Numbered from the stretch's first letter, positions 1 to 14,900 are shown. The stretch: DNA of 64,000 nucleotides from Tubulanus polymorphus (GCF_964204645.1 NC_134027.1:4948485-5012484); one strand, 5' to 3'. Translations and numbers: made by a program. The notes: generated by a model from the sequence alone, not told the origin.

Positions 1-539
1 GTGATTGTTTTATATACATTTGTTATCGTGTACCTTTTAACGCAGAATAAATTTTGTTAAAATATGTGTTTGTTTAGTGTTTAGTTTCTCGCACCTTTCT
101 GATCTTACTGATCTTTGAAATTAGGCGCCCTATTGTCATTGGCTTAATCATTTCCCCAGTTAAGTCGTGTTGACGTAATTTTTGATAAAGGCTTTGAACA
201 AGGCGTTGACTTACTTAGGTAGAACAATGGAGATGATTGGTACGAATTATTATTGATACCTGGTAGGTGACGAATAACCGCGGAATTCTGCGCGACATTT
301 CCATTCTCGGCTTCCGTACGGAACGGTTAATTGCTTTACTACAATCTCTCGGTGACAATACGTGCTTTATAACCTGCGGGCTTCGCATGTCTGTAGTTGA
401 ATAATTCAAATTTACGCCCATTCGCGGTGGTTCATACCTGTGCAAAAACCTGTGCCGTGCAGACCGAGTTTGAACTCTATGTCGAATTTCGGCTATATCT
501 TATGTGATATTCTGTTGCTGAAATTGGAGCTACAGAAAA
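1..539. other. 5' flank of the SLC6 gene
   Basis: No coding region is supported here. It should contain the promoter and 5' untranslated sequence of the transporter that begins at 540, but I see no clear TATA box or other core promoter element. Short open frames are uninformative. Confidence 0.4.
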
Positions 540-3500
540 ATGGAAGTAACTCAAGACAACACCGAATCTCAGGTAAACATTAAAGTCCTAAGTTAGAATC
601 GATTTACATTTATACAGTACAATGTCTAATTTCGTTGTACACTGGGTCTTGTTGAACGAATGATTTTAAGCTTAAAACGGTTAAATTCGAAAAACCAAAA
701 AATGTGTGCGTTTAACTTGTTTTGATACTGCGCCCTGAACAAAGAATAATGAATTTTTATTAAAACACCATGATCCGGTTCCATAGTTGTGGGTTAGAGT
801 TAACTCTGAGTTAAGATTAGTTCATTTTCGATGTTTTAACTCGGGGTCAAATCTTAACTCACGACTGTGGAACCGGGCCCATAATATTTTCTACGGGGAA
901 AATGGTCACTATCATTAGTTTCAAGGTCTGGCTAAAATTAAAAGTTGAAAGTTGACCTGGCCGGCCGATATCTACCGTGTAGATTATTTTCTTTAATATA
1001 ATGATCAAGCTAACCTTAACAGATCCGGCGGCTGATTACAAATTTTATTGTGATTTACAAAATGACCTGGTCGATTAGGAGAAACCAAGGTATCATTTTT
1101 TATGGTATGGTAGGGGGATTGGATTGATAATTGTTCATCTGTGATCTATTCTTATCATTCGGCGAAAATAGAAGGGAAACTCGTCCGATATTGTGTAAAA
1201 GTAAAACGTCTATTCAAAGTACAACATAATCAAAGTGGTCATATGTTGGTTAACTAATCCCTGAGATCAATATGACTGACAAACATTACATACATGAGAA
1301 TCTAATTGACATCTCTTGTCTTTCGATTAACTGGACAAACAATTTGTCAGCACATAATTTATAAGCTCACAAGTAAAGAAGTTCCATAAACAATTTAAAG
1401 ATGATTTGATTTTGCTTTGAAGTAGGATTCCGCTTATCTGTAAATATCCTTTATTTCCATATTTTGAACACATTAGATAACGCCTTATAACGTCATATAT
1501 AGTTTATATATGACTACTGAAATAATGGAATTCCCTTCAGATATATATTGGCTGTCTTTTTAGTCGAAAAGAAAAGGTGGAAATCCCTCTGATAATAACA
1601 GGTTGTTCATACCTATATTTATCATATAGTTATATATTACTGTGTATAAATATATATGATTATTGACCACGACAGGACTCGCTGTATCTCGTAAACAATG
1701 AGATTGACGATGATGTTTATACAATAGGCGCTGTAAGTACGGACAATCTGTTGTAACGTCTGACTATATATGTGAACGCGCAATGAATTCCTGACACAAT
1801 CGAGTCCAAAGAGCTGCAGCAGATGCTGTGTTCGTTTCAATTTGAATAATCGAACCGTGACAGTCTGTAATATTGAATTTGAAATCACCTGTCGCTGTTT
1901 GGACTTCACTGTAAAAAGCAATTGATAGACGCATGAATTCATGGATTGTAGTATTTTTTTGCGGTTATGTTAGATTCATTTCCTAGAGATAGACGTATAG
2001 ATCTTTGGAAATTGTTGGATTATGTATACACGTCACACCAAGCCCACGTTGCTATCGTCTGATAACTCGGCACGCAAATTTGTTGATTTATCTACTCATG
2101 TCACTCCAACAAAAAATCACCAAGATACATTTTATTTCAAACTGGAACAACATATTTTTCCAAAAAGAGAAGCAAAAACAAAATTTATCAATTCTAAAAA
2201 GTTTCTTTACCTTTCGATTCTGTTCGTAGCATCATTTCGCTTTTAGCGTTGTTTCAATCGTTGTTTGAAAGATTTACTACTTATTTTTTCAATTTCTTCT
2301 TTCCTCATAACCTTTTTTCAATTTTGTTTCCTCTTTTTCAAGAAAAAAGATCCTCCGGCACAGAAATCAAAACTAAGAAACGCCCTGAGCAAAGTTCTAA
2401 AGGTTCGACCGAACAATGATAAAAAGGAACAATTTAGCGATCTAGAAGGCAATGACAATTTTGCTTTCGGAAGCAAATCGACAATCACCACGAATCTAGC
2501 CCCGGGTGTTTATTCGTACTCGGTGGATACCCTTAATGTACCTTCCAGCACTGCTACCTCAACTGTAAGTACTCACCGTTCGTGGTTTAGTTTCGCGGTT
2601 TTAACTATATGCGATTTAGATCGATTTAGTAATTCCCGCTGTGAAGACGATAGCGATATTTCAACATAAAATTGTGTAAATTCGACCGACCATTCAATTA
2701 ATTGATATATGTAATGTGCTTCTTCGATTTCCGATCCAAAAATCAAGCCCAAACGAGGGGGGGGCGTTTCGTTCCCGGCGGGTGGCGTAGGTTTGTAAAG
2801 GACACCATAAATCAATGATTAGTAATAAAGTGAAATTGTTCATGTTTCTGAATTTCAGAGAAACCTTTTTGACGATGATAATTCAGGAGATGAGAACGTA
2901 GAAAGAGGGAATTGGAGCGGTAAACTGGATTTTATTCTGTCATGTTTAGGGTTTGCTGTTGGCCTGGGGAACGTATGGCGTTTCCCGTATATGTGCTATC
3001 GTAACGGAGGCGGTGCATTTTTCATACCTTACTTAATAATGATGTCACTAGTCGGTATACCACTGTTTTTTATGGAACTCTCTCTTGGACAGTTTACGAG
3101 TAGTGGGCCGCTAACTTGCTGGGGATTCTGTCCCATTTTCAAAGGTATGGCTCTCTTCAAATATTCTCCATCGCAAACTCCGCATTTCTTTTTGAATTCA
3201 CAATACGTATCATTTCATTTTTAAATAGGCATTGGAATTGCGATGGTAATAGTATCCGGATTAGTGTGTATTTATTACAACATGATCATCGCATACGCTT
3301 TGTTCTATCTATTCGCATCATTTACTGGAGATTTACCTTGGAAACATTGTGACCGATCTTGGAACACTAAAGGTACGATTCCTTATATGCCACATTTTTC
3401 TCATTCGTTACGTTTCACTGGCGCTATAGTTCAATGTCAGAGAACCGATTCACGTGAAGACGCCATAAAAGTTTTTGTCCACAAAGCGCCTGCACTGTGC

Positions 3501-6500
3501 GTGACTCACATACGAAGAAAAAAATTGCCAAATATGTATACATATATATGAACAAATATATATATGTACATACATGTATATGAACAATTTTACAGAAATA
3601 AAATGAACATATTATATTCGATGTTAACGATATTTCTGCCTGGGACGGCTGCATTTCGATTTCTATTCGCGCAATATATGCAAACTATTAGATAAACTGA
3701 AATTGTTATGGACTTGGCAATAAATGAAATGCCTTGAAAGCCTCCACCTCTGCGACCGAGCCCCATGTTGTTTAGGTGCCTTGCACTTGGAAACTTGTTT
3801 TCGATCGGGTCTATGATTATATCGACAGAAGAATGCTATGAACTTTCATTTTCTTTGCCCTAAGAATGAATTACCATATAATGACGGACAACGATATCCT
3901 ATTAAGGAACGGAAATGGCAATATGAGAACTCGAGGCTATGCTCACAGTTAATCTCGTGTGCAAACTGTGAAATACTTTCTGGTCAACTCGCGACGTTCC
4001 CATAGCGATTATTTACCAACTTCAGAAAGAAAGTGCTTGTTATACCGCCTTAACCAATTGTACACAATTCAATATCTGTTTGTGTTATAAAAACGCAAGT
4101 CAGATAAATACAAATGAAGATACATGTTAGATTTCTTTTTTATTTATACTTCTGAGCTAATAAACATTTTATGCGACTTTATTCATCCTGTTTTAGTAAA
4201 TAAAATGTCGTGTTTCAGATTGTTCTCTCAACCTTCCATTGGTTAAGTGCAATGAATCGGCACAGGTAAAATTGTACAACGGCACGTGCTACATCGGTCG
4301 TCAACTTGTTGGTATATACGATGACGAATTATATAAAAACATCACGAAAAAACGCCGAATACCGCCGAGTGAGGAGTACTACAAGTAAGTTTCAATTGGC
4401 CTACTCTACATGCTCTCTTATGAGATGAAAAATGAATTATGTTTCTTTAGTGCTATACTTAGAATCTGATAGTTCCAAGTTTAAAAAAAATACAATTTTT
4501 CACTTTAAATCTTACAATTTTTTAGCCATCGGATGTTGCACATCACCAACAGTATTAACGAAACAACAGAGCCGTATTGGGAGCTTGTTTTGTGTTTACT
4601 TCTCGCCTGGGTAATCGTGTTCTTCTGTTTGATCAAGGGCATCAAGTCGTCAGGAAAGGTAAGTTTGGTCCGCAAATTCGCTGCTGCCTGTCTATTCGCT
4701 TCAATAAGTAATCCTCTTAACAAAAGACAAAGCTGATTAGCATAAATTTTATCCCTACCACATATTTGTAGATATTGATTACTTGAAAGATATCAAGAAA
4801 TGTTTTGCTTTTTCATTTTAGGTTGTGTATTTTACAGCTTTGTTTCCGTATGTCGTGTTGGTGATATTGTTTTTCCGCGGAGTCACTTTGCCGAATGCTA
4901 GCGAAGGGATATTCTTCTACATTGTACCGAAATGGAAAAAACTCCTCGATGCCAGTGTATGTAGATAATCTGTTACGTATTTAAGTTTACCACTCGGCAG
5001 ATTCATTAATGAATATCAGAACACTTTTATAGGTATGGAATGATGCTGCCGTCCAAATATTTTTCTCGTTGTCCAACTGCTGGGGTGGACTCATTACTTT
5101 GGCCAGTTACAACAAATTCAACAATAACGCCCTCAGGTAAGCCTATAAGTTTGTGTTTTAATTTGTATGTATCAGGGTTGTTTTTTTTCATCCAGTATAT
5201 AAATCATTCTAAACTATCTCTTAAACTAAATGGTCTTATGATTTGTATTATTTCAGGGATACGCTCATAGTAACTCTCGGTAATTGTGGAACTAGCATTT
5301 TTGCCGGTTTCGTCATATTTTCGTTCCTCGGGTACATGGCTGGTATCATGAACACTACAGTTGAGAAGGTGGCCAGTAGTGGTAAGTTTCTTACATTTTT
5401 GAAATATACATCCAGATATTCTTTCAAATGTTTTGATTCTAAGTTTACTACCCAATGCAGGAGCGGGCTTAGCTTTTATCGTCTACCCGGCTGCTGTGAC
5501 CTATATGCCTGTGTCACCTCTTTGGGCTATCCTCTTCTTTATAATGCTGTTATTGTTAGGTCTGGACAGTCAGGTGAGTACATCGAATAACTGCTTGAAC
5601 GTTGCAAGACATATAGAAATAGAAAATTTGTAAAATTTATTATTCTAATTAACTTTCAGTTCGCTATGATGGAAACGGTGGTCACCGCGATTATAGACAA
5701 ATACCCAGAGAAGCTCCGAAGCAAGAAACTGCTAACTATCCTTGTCTTCAGTCTTATATTCTTTTTGCTCGGCCTTACTCTTTGCACCGGCGTAAGTCTG
5801 CAAACAATTTCTACTTCATAGTAAAATTCATTTCGAAAAAGAGATCAATGAAATGCTACAAGTGATAATATATGATATATTTTTCAGTCCGGGCCGTATT
5901 GGTTACAACTGATGGACTCATACGCGGGTGGCTGGACGCTCTTGGTGATTGGACTATGCGAATGTATTGGAATTGGATGGATATACGGTCAGTAGACAAT
6001 TTTACATCACGCTTGAGAATAGACTCTATTCTCAAGCGGTAGCGGTTGATACGATGCAGTAAACTAATTCATGTATCGATATCATTTCAGGCTGGGATAG
6101 ATATTTCAGTGATATTGGAATCATGATGGGAAGAAGGCCCACAATATGGTGGAGGATGACCTGGCAATTCATCACCCCTATCCTCATTGTGGTACGTCGA
6201 CTCAGATCTCTGTCCATTCGTTCATTGCATGGCCATGAAACATAAGAATATATGATTTTCGAATCTTTCTGCAGGCTGTTCTCTTATTTGCGTGGATTGA
6301 TTATAGCCCTGCTCGCTACGGAGAACAAGCTTATCCAGTATGGGCTGACACAATCGGTTGGTTTATGACGATATCTGCCGTTATTTGGATCCCGATATTA
6401 ATCATTTATCAGATCGTTGTACAGAAAGGATCATTCGTCGAGGTAGGTGTTGACCCTATGACATCGGTTTATCCATTATACGTGTATTCTGAAAGTAACG

Positions 6501-7111
6501 ACGGATCGTGTTCAATGTTATAGAGGTTGAAAGCAGCAGTACGAGTGTCCGATGACTGGGGGCCAGCTCTTCCAAAACACCGAGTTCTTTGTTTGGGGTA
6601 CGCCCCCGATTTCAAAGTCTACCCGAATGCTGATGTCGAAGATCAAAATATAAAAGAGCCAAAGTTAAACAACGTAAGTAAAAACCATACAGCTGAACAT
6701 CAATCGATAATTCACCCAAAATGTATATATTTCTTGTTTGTACAAATAAATGCATTTTAATTATAGAGTTACCATACGTTTGACTAACGTACGTAATTTG
6801 ATATTGATATTCATGCTATTTTGTATAAGCTACACTGGATTTTATTTGCATTAGTCGGGTCTGCTTAAGGATTTTCTTAAATACTTTAGGTATACCCGGT
6901 ACAGCATTTTTATTTTTAGTAATATATGTATATTCATTATACTGATTATTATATGGAGCAGTGTCACAAAACGAATGTTGAGGTTTTTATATGAATATCC
7001 GTTTTTTCTTCACAGGGAACTAGTATGCAGGCTACACCAGACAGCGGCCGAGGAACTATCAAGACGACTCAGTCCCGTAGTACTGACGGCTCGCAGGAAT
7101 CAGTTCTTTAA
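540..7111 (+). CDS. SLC6 family Na+/Cl- neurotransmitter transporter, glycine-transporter-like
   Basis: Plasma-membrane symporter that would couple Na+ and Cl- gradients to uptake of glycine or a related amino acid or amine. Sixteen exons: 540-572, 2343-2564, 2859-3144, 3229-3372, 4219-4384, 4526-4658, 4822-4956, 5033-5136, 5257-5381, 5461-5573, 5660-5791, 5888-5987, 6091-6191, 6275-6442, 6524-6673, 7016-7111. These total 2208 nt (735 aa) with matching phases. A hydrophilic N-tail of about 100 residues precedes TM1, which carries [14 protein letters not shown] and then [10 protein letters not shown]. The second extracellular loop has a Cys pair ([10 protein letters not shown]) and NGT/NIT glycosylation sites. 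TM6 carries [20 protein letters not shown]3 ([16 protein letters not shown]) and TM6 resemble GlyT1/GlyT2 most. The C-terminus ESVL fits a class I PDZ ligand. TM8 reads YPAAV where the family usually has YPEA. The first exon (11 codons) is the least certain part, and substrate is inferred from similarity only. Confidence 0.92.
770..882. repeat. MITE-like inverted repeat in SLC6 intron 1
   Basis: Two imperfect inverted arms of about 45 bp face each other. The left arm begins ATGATCCGGTTCCATAGTTG. The right arm, read on the minus strand, begins ATGGGCCCGGTTCCACAGTC. Both arms continue into GAGTTAA-type sequence, and only a short spacer separates them. There is no coding capacity. The structure fits a small non-autonomous DNA element or its relic. 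Confidence 0.6.
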
Positions 7112-8982
7112 TATTGTCTACTTGAGTACCACAGGACGTAATTCTCCACATTTTCCCGATAAACTTTCAGATTTTGGGTTCTTCCATAGGTATTTACAGA
7201 ATTCGGTTAAAAGCTTCTGTCGGTCAATTGATTTTAGAATCTCCATGACATTTTTATGATGTCCTTTTCTTTGCAATAGTTTGTTTTAATCTTTACATTC
7301 AAACGCCGTCCACCATTTTTATTGAATGTGTAATGAAACCGTCCTTTTAAGAAATTCCGAATTTTTACGTCACTCAATGTTTCAACCTGATTTTCGTTGA
7401 TTATTTTACTACTATGATGAATCTTGTAATAATTGTAATTTGCAAATTAATTTTAGATGTAACGTAAGCTCTATCTGATAATCGTGCGATCGTTTTTATA
7501 TTTGATCGCTTTTTAAATATTTGAATCCAATTTTAAAGAGATAGGGACGAATACAACTATCGAATATGCGTAAGAGCAAACGGTCTGGCGTGTGTAGTCA
7601 TTATTTGTTTATTCATACTTCTCATCGTTTATATACATGTACTGAATGACGTCCGTATTTAGCTGTTCTTAATACTTACCTCTATCGGATTTTTTTTTAG
7701 ATAAGAATATAGCAATGCGTAATAAAAAGAGTGAAATGAGTAATGAATAATGCATGGGTTTCTTTTCTTCATTTTTCTGGATTTGTTAGATTGTGCCTCT
7801 GATCTCTACCGGCGATTCTTCAATGCTAACTCTGTTCGGCCGATATCCAAACGAAAGTAAGGAAGATATACGCAACATTTAACAGTGATAAACATTTATT
7901 ATCAATTTCAGAAGGTTAGATTTAACAGCAATATGTGCCTGGTATGACATAGTTTTCATGGGCCTGGACGGAATTTTTATCGAGTTAAATAAATATTATG
8001 TACAATATATACGGACGATTTCAAAGAAAGTAAAAATATAACGATATGAGGTTCGAAATATCTGGACGAAAGCAGGCGTTCATTACGAATCAATCACAAC
8101 AAGTAACTGGATTTAAGTCACCATTAATGAGCTTTACTCAAGCAATACATAAAGCTGAAGCACAGAGGTATAGAATTAGCTGCTGTATATAAAATTAATA
8201 TGTTATATTCATACGATGAAAAAAGTCAGTTTGAGAGAAACTTCACGTGAAAGATATACAGAAGAAATGTCAACAAATCGTTCATCATGTCGTCAACTTA
8301 ATCACTGTAACAGTAACAGTAACGGCAAACTTAATGTAATTGAATCGCGTTTAACTCAACAGCCACAGCTGATTGACCGATCTAAAAAAACGGTTTTCAA
8401 TCAGACATCATTGTCGTATGCAAAAACATATCACTGCTTTTGATGTAGTAATTTCGATTGAAAATATATTACAATCACAGGCTACTGCATCGACGGCATA
8501 TGTTTTTCGTATCACACACACACACATATTTTAATTTAGAAAGAAAACAGTTATAAACTCTGTAAAACTTAAATTTTCGGTAAAATACGATATCCTGCGA
8601 TGATTTAAATCAAAAACAAATATATAGCTCTAATTTAACAAACACTAAGGCTACTGATGGGCTAGTACATGGGCTACTCAATTGAGTGTAACGAATATGG
8701 TAAGTAAACCTGTCTATAATGTTCTCAAGATGATATAAATTCAGCAGTTACATTTACATATTGCCTGAAACCCTATTGATTCTGCAGTAGATGCCGTACA
8801 AAGTGACGGATGCTGCTTTCATAAATAACACGGCTAATGATGCCGCGGGAACATTAGCTGATTCCGTATTAGATCAAGGATTAATTGTGGAATGAGAACA
8901 AACAAATCTGTTCAGTTTTACAGTTTCGTTTATAAATGATTTCGATATTCTATTTACAGAAATGTCGTTTTAGCTAGTCGTT
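7112..8982. other. Intergenic, 3' ends of two converging genes
   Basis: This contains the 3' untranslated regions of the SLC6 gene (plus strand) and of the downstream secreted modular gene (minus strand). An AATAAA at 7721-7726 is a candidate poly(A) signal for SLC6. A short CA run lies at about 8512-8525. The 75-codon frame at 8216-8443 is rich in low-complexity Asn/Ser and is not supported as a gene. Confidence 0.5.
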
Positions 8983-11900
8983 TTAAGTACAGCAGGTATT
9001 CCAGTTAGAAACTTGTATCCAGGTACTGCCACCATCTTTTGTCACGTACATGCCGTTGTAGTTGGCTAGAATAAAACAAGAATAGCGAAAACATATAAAG
9101 AATAGGACAATTAATCAACCCCTTCACCATGGATGATGCTTTAGTGGCATAACTCTGTTTAACAAAATGGAAAGGATCTATCTTAGGTGGATATGGTCAC
9201 CATTAAATGCCAACAATTAGGCCATATCATGAAGTGCGGACGGATTTGTGATGGATTTGCCTTTTGTTATAGGAATAATCAGGTATCGTGTTGTTAATTC
9301 GGGAGATGAAAATTGGTGAAAGGGTTAATCTACGAAAAAGGAAATGAAAGGAAAATATGGAAATAACATCAAGATATTCGATAAAAAAGAAGTCAATAGG
9401 TCGATATGAAGCAAAACTTTATCATAATGTGGACGACTTTCGTAATTCATTCATAAGAGAGAATGCGAAGAAAACTGATCATGCAAGTGCAAAGGAAAAA
9501 GTAGCAACATCATCACCGTCAGTGCGTCTACAATAGTATCATTCGCGCATGAAGTCGATGTAACACAACCGATAGCGTACAAAGTTATGCCACAAAATGC
9601 ACCAACAAACTGCGTCATGAAGATATTTTAAAGAATAACATTTATTTAATAGCATACACGATATACATGTTAGTACTCAAGCTGATCGAGCATCATAAAT
9701 CTAACGAAACGTTCGATACGAGTATTTCAGATCATTAGTACCAGACCAGACCGAATATCATTATAAGTACCATTTCCTGTATGTAGGGTCTCAATTGCAA
9801 CCCAAAGGATTTCAATTTCAAGAATTTATACGCTGGAATGAATGGTTTGTTTGCTCTTAAATCTGGTGATTTTCTAACTACAACTCGTGGATTACCTCCC
9901 CATTTGTTGGCAACTTTCAAGGCAGCTTCTGGTTGGTTACCAGCCGTTAGTTCCTTCCAATCAACGTTCATGGCTCTGGCTAGGCCTACGGTATTTTGAG
10001 ATTCCATCCATTTTGAAGGCGGTATTGAGCGCCAGGTAAGTCCGTTGTCTTTGCTGATCAGGTAGGCCCTTTTATTCACAGCTATTCCGTATATTTCTTT
10101 GGTTACAGGATCGAAGCCGATGACATTTATGACGGAAGGTTCCAATCCTAAGATAATAGTTCAATCTTACGTAGTTCGTAAATTGCTCAATACGGCCCAA
10201 ACATTTTCAAACATAATTCTTAAAAACGGAAAGTTTCGTGTTAACTTTTTGATTTCTTACCATGGAATTTGGATCCATCGGAAGTGGCGAAGCATTGCAT
10301 TCGCAATTTCCTGCAATAGATACATTGGGCACGTTTATTACCATAAAACATATATAAGTGATATGATAACGACAAATGCAAGGGAAAAATCGAAGACCTA
10401 CTTCAGTGGGTTAGCATCGCAGTAAAACATATTTGTGGCAGTTCCAATAAAACCACGCTCGTAATAGTCTAAAACAAAAATCTAGTTGACAGTGTATATT
10501 TTCTTTTAAAAGGGTGTACACGAGGCAAAGAAAAATGCTTACCTGGATTCGAATCCGGAATTGCAGCTTGTTTCGAAGTACACAAATCTACAAATGAATA
10601 GTATCAATTCCACCCATTATTTCAAACAAGACGGAACGGTTGGTTTCTTTTACTATACATAAAGCAAGTAAACCCCCTTATTAAGAGCTTAGATGAATAG
10701 TCGGGTGAGTTTGGGGCTTTCTTACTAGCATCATCGGGGACATCGGTTGACATGACACATCCATACAATTCAATCTGAAATTCATAATCCTTTCCAGGAC
10801 TTTGAGTTGACCACACTTTGATTCGAATATATCTGGATTCTCGAGGTTTCTGCAGATCCACTTGTCCTGTGTTATCATTAACAGTCGGTAAAGTAAGCTA
10901 CAAAAGTATAGCGTGTAGAGTTATAAGTATGGGGAATTCAACCCGGATAACATTTGGCTAAAATAAAAAGATAATTTCCAACAACAAAATTCATTTTTAA
11001 TCATGAACTCACGACTTCTCCGGCTGACCAACCATCTCCATCGTTGCTGTAGTCAAACTTAACAGATGATATTCTATTTAATGGCTTAAGGTTTCTGAGG
11101 CTTATCTGCGAAACGATCGTGCTATTTCCAAAGTAAATCTCTACATAATTATACTCGCGGAAGGCCGAGCTGCGTACAAACCCAGTCCAGCCTGAAATAT
11201 ACAGTTAAATATGAAAACTTTTCTAAATATTTTACATTCCCCGAGTAATATAGTAATATATTCCTCACCTGTATTTCGGCCGGTATCCATTCTCACATCA
11301 GTAGGCAATTTTCCAGCATAAGCTGATTTAGTGGCCTTAATTTGACAGTCATTGATGCCCCCATTCTGAATTCCGAGCGGCTTATCACAGCCTACAACAA
11401 AGGGAAGATCAATCTAGGTCTATCTAAGTAATTCGTTGACCACCAAATCTTAATTCTGAGTCCATGTTTACCTTTTGATTTGAGGTCCATGCCAGTAACT
11501 TGGATACCAATGGATTGCATACCAGATGGGAACCAAACCCCAGATCCTTCGCTGTGAGCGGCGCGGTCGATCATGTAACTTCCACATTCAGTTGGTATAG
11601 TAACGTTAGCAGATAATGCGTTACCGGGAAGAATTTCATCAGACCTCAGTGAAATCTCGAAGGTGAAATTCACAGAATCCGTAAAAAGTAACATATCCCA
11701 CTGGAAGTTTTAAAAGAAACTGAACATGCTTCTTATCTTTATGACGTATTCTATAGTTTGCAAATTCGCGAAGTGTGCAAAACATACCTTGAATGACAGA
11801 AAATATAAACTAGTATTTTGTTGAGAAGGTGATGTAGTGGCTGATACGAGGGCATCGAATTTCATAAATGGTGGAATGAATATCAACACACTGACATTGT

Positions 11901-14900
11901 ATCCTTCGGCCGTCGATTCATTGTTATGATTTAATTGGGCATCTACAACTACTTTACTTCTGCCAAAAAGAATAAAACAATATGCGCATACACAGATTAA
12001 TCATTAAAGAAACATCAATTCGTGATTGACAGTTGAAAGATGAGTTTCCACTCACAACTTGTCATAGACTTTCGACGTATCCGTTGATGTAGTCAGGTCG
12101 TATTTTGGCCTCTCGTTGTTATTGCGCTCCGCCGTTATTTTCTTGTCGGCTACGACAATAAACTGGTCGAGTTTTACACCGACACTGACCCAATGCGTCG
12201 ACCCCTGTGTATTGATCCAGCTGTCCATCATCCATAAACTAATCTCCAACAGGAATTGGTCATCTTCCAGTTTTGCGTCACCAACTCGGTATGTTGTCCC
12301 TAAAATAGATCAGTACATACGTACGTACTCGGCCATCTATTAGGCTTTTCGAAGATGTTGATTTACACAGATTTCTGATCTAATATAGACACTCACCGGT
12401 ATTTGTCACGATGCCCATCTCTAAGAATGCCCTGTCGGTTTGGGTGTTTGATAAGGTAGAGTTGAAGGTAGGATAATACACATCGTTGTACAGACACGCT
12501 AGATTTTCTCCAGAAGACACCACTTCTACTTTTTCAATGTCCATAACTGCCGTTTTGTTAGCGGGAACCTCAATATCTAATAAAACTTTACTGGTCGAAT
12601 TCACAGGAACTTGTACTAGGACAGGGACGATAAATCGCTCACCGATTCCCACTTTTTTAGCAGTTTCAGACATGTTAAAAACAACCGAAGCGTTTCCCTG
12701 AAAGTAGGAATTTATCTTTATTTAATTTATCTGTATATGAAATTCATGCTTAGTCGAATAGGTGTCTTGAGAATCATTGAACTTTACCTGACTGAGATCA
12801 TTGTAATGGAAATGATACTTACAGATGGGGATGCAACGGGTGTGAATGAATCGATGACAGTAAGAGACCACTTTCCAACCCAAACTTGATCTGAGTTTAT
12901 GTTAGCAAGTACGCTCACATCGAACTTGTCACCGGTGTTTAACGCGGAGCTGTTTCTCAGGCGACCAATTACTTCAACTCGAAGCTATGATTACCAATAA
13001 AGATTCGTGGTTGTCATAAAATAGGAGAGAAAATATACTGTAAAATTTACTGAGACCCGGTGTACAGGTGTAACACCGGTGTATGACGTCTCTAGAATTG
13101 TAATTACCTTATCCTCATCAGGTTCTGTATATATCTGCCAGCGACAGATAGGTCCAATATACAAAGATGCAATGTCGTTGGTTGTTGATCCAGGCCTTCA
13201 AAACACATAAGACATGTAGTTACGTACATCTACCAAATTATTTTAATCAAATAATCAATTAAATCAGTGATAAATTGTACTTACCTTGATGTTATCTTGG
13301 CAACTTTATCCTGCTTCCGTAGACACGGAAAATTCTTTCCAACTTTTACCAGATTTAGGGCGGCAATATCAATATCGGGAGTTGGCGTATCGGGACTAAG
13401 AATCGTAATATTCAGACTGTCTTGGCTCGGTTGATTCGCTGTTATCTCCAACCATAAGCGGAAGGCTTGACCTTTATTGACTTCACCATTTGCCGTCATG
13501 TTTCCGTTATCCAATAATGGGGCTGGTGTACACGAGAAGTCAGGTCGAGTTGCATTCTGCATGAATCAAGCGAACACATTAGAATTATTTGAACAGCACA
13601 GATGGTCTTTTCGTGTTAAATCGTCGCAATGTTCTTTTGTACGTGGATAGATAACAGTATAGACATTCATAGAACTTAAGAACTTACAGTCGTCGCGATG
13701 GTTTCAACTTGACCAGCAGTTACAGAATATTGTTTTGTCTCTTTAATGTTGGATTTTCCGTATTCTAGGTCCGCTGAAATAACGTAGTTTGTATTTTGGG
13801 TAGCCTTTAAGTCCACCTGGTAAATAACCTCAACAATCATTGTCGTATTGTCGAAGGTATCATCTGGGTGTACCCGATCACCACCTAAAATAAAATGAAA
13901 TATCCATTTTACCTAACAGGCAAGAATAAGAAATGCCACAAAACAGCATCCACGGAGTTAAGATTAGGTAATTACCAGGATTTGATATGACTAACAAATC
14001 AATTTCAGCCGTCTGATACGTAAACAAACCAGGGTGTTCAGTATAGTTGGCTACGTCTTTTGTAAAATTGTAACATCGTAAATTATTTCCAACTTCAACG
14101 ATTCTGAGGTTACATAAACCAATCATATCAGATGCTGAAGTTACGGTTAGTTTGTAGTTTGTTGTCGTTTCTGGTGGCAATTTCACTATCAGATTTACAC
14201 CACGTCCAACACCGAGGGGAACACCCGATGTGTCATTTTCTAAGGCTTTGTAGAATAATAACGGCTTCTTCGTCGTCTAGGAAATCAAACGAAAACGAGA
14301 TATCTAGAACGTTCTATTCAATAGTGTAAGTAGAGCCGATTTTATACATTGATATCAAGATAATTTTTTGGATAATGGTGTGACTTACTGGTATATCTAG
14401 CAAGGTATCCTTCAAAATGAATAACGCAACTTGTCCAACCCACAAAACCTTATCTGTGTACCTAACACCGGCGCTGATCCAGTGTTTGGTGCCGTTTGCT
14501 GTGACAGAAGGGTGATCCTCAACTTTTACCACCAATCTGATCACTATCTGATCTTCGGTTGTATTTCCAGTTTTTACAGGAATATTACACACAGTGCCCA
14601 ACGCGACTGCAACGCGGTCATAACTAGAATTATCGCCAGTTCTACGATGCAAAAGAGTATCATATATCAATTATCAATAACTTCCAATTAGTAACTGAGA
14701 TAATATCAATTTGAACATGCGGATAGCTGGAAATCGTTTCTTACTTTGTATGGTAAGTAATTGATTCATTCGCTTTTATTCTATTAAAGCACGGTAGATT
14801 CTTGCCTCCGAAAAGTACTTCAGCGGAGCAGATACTAAACACAGGTTTATTGTCAACGACAGGCGTCATCATTTCGATTTGCATCGGTGCGTATCTAGCA

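Noticed and set aside
1637-1942. 101-codon minus-strand open frame
   Set aside because: Lies in SLC6 intron 1, has no protein-like composition and no supporting splice structure.
2265-2342. Upstream start giving a hydrophobic N-terminus to the SLC6 protein
   Set aside because: This is a T-rich tract ending in a good acceptor (TTTTTCAAG). Reading through it would add a false hydrophobic segment; exon 1 at 540-572 gives matching phase.
9735-9895. Read-through tail of the gene B penultimate exon
   Set aside because: A donor at GGA G|GTAATC matches the equivalent gene A donor (GGA G|GTGAGA) and joins in phase to the last exon with an Asp-box, so the read-through is intron.
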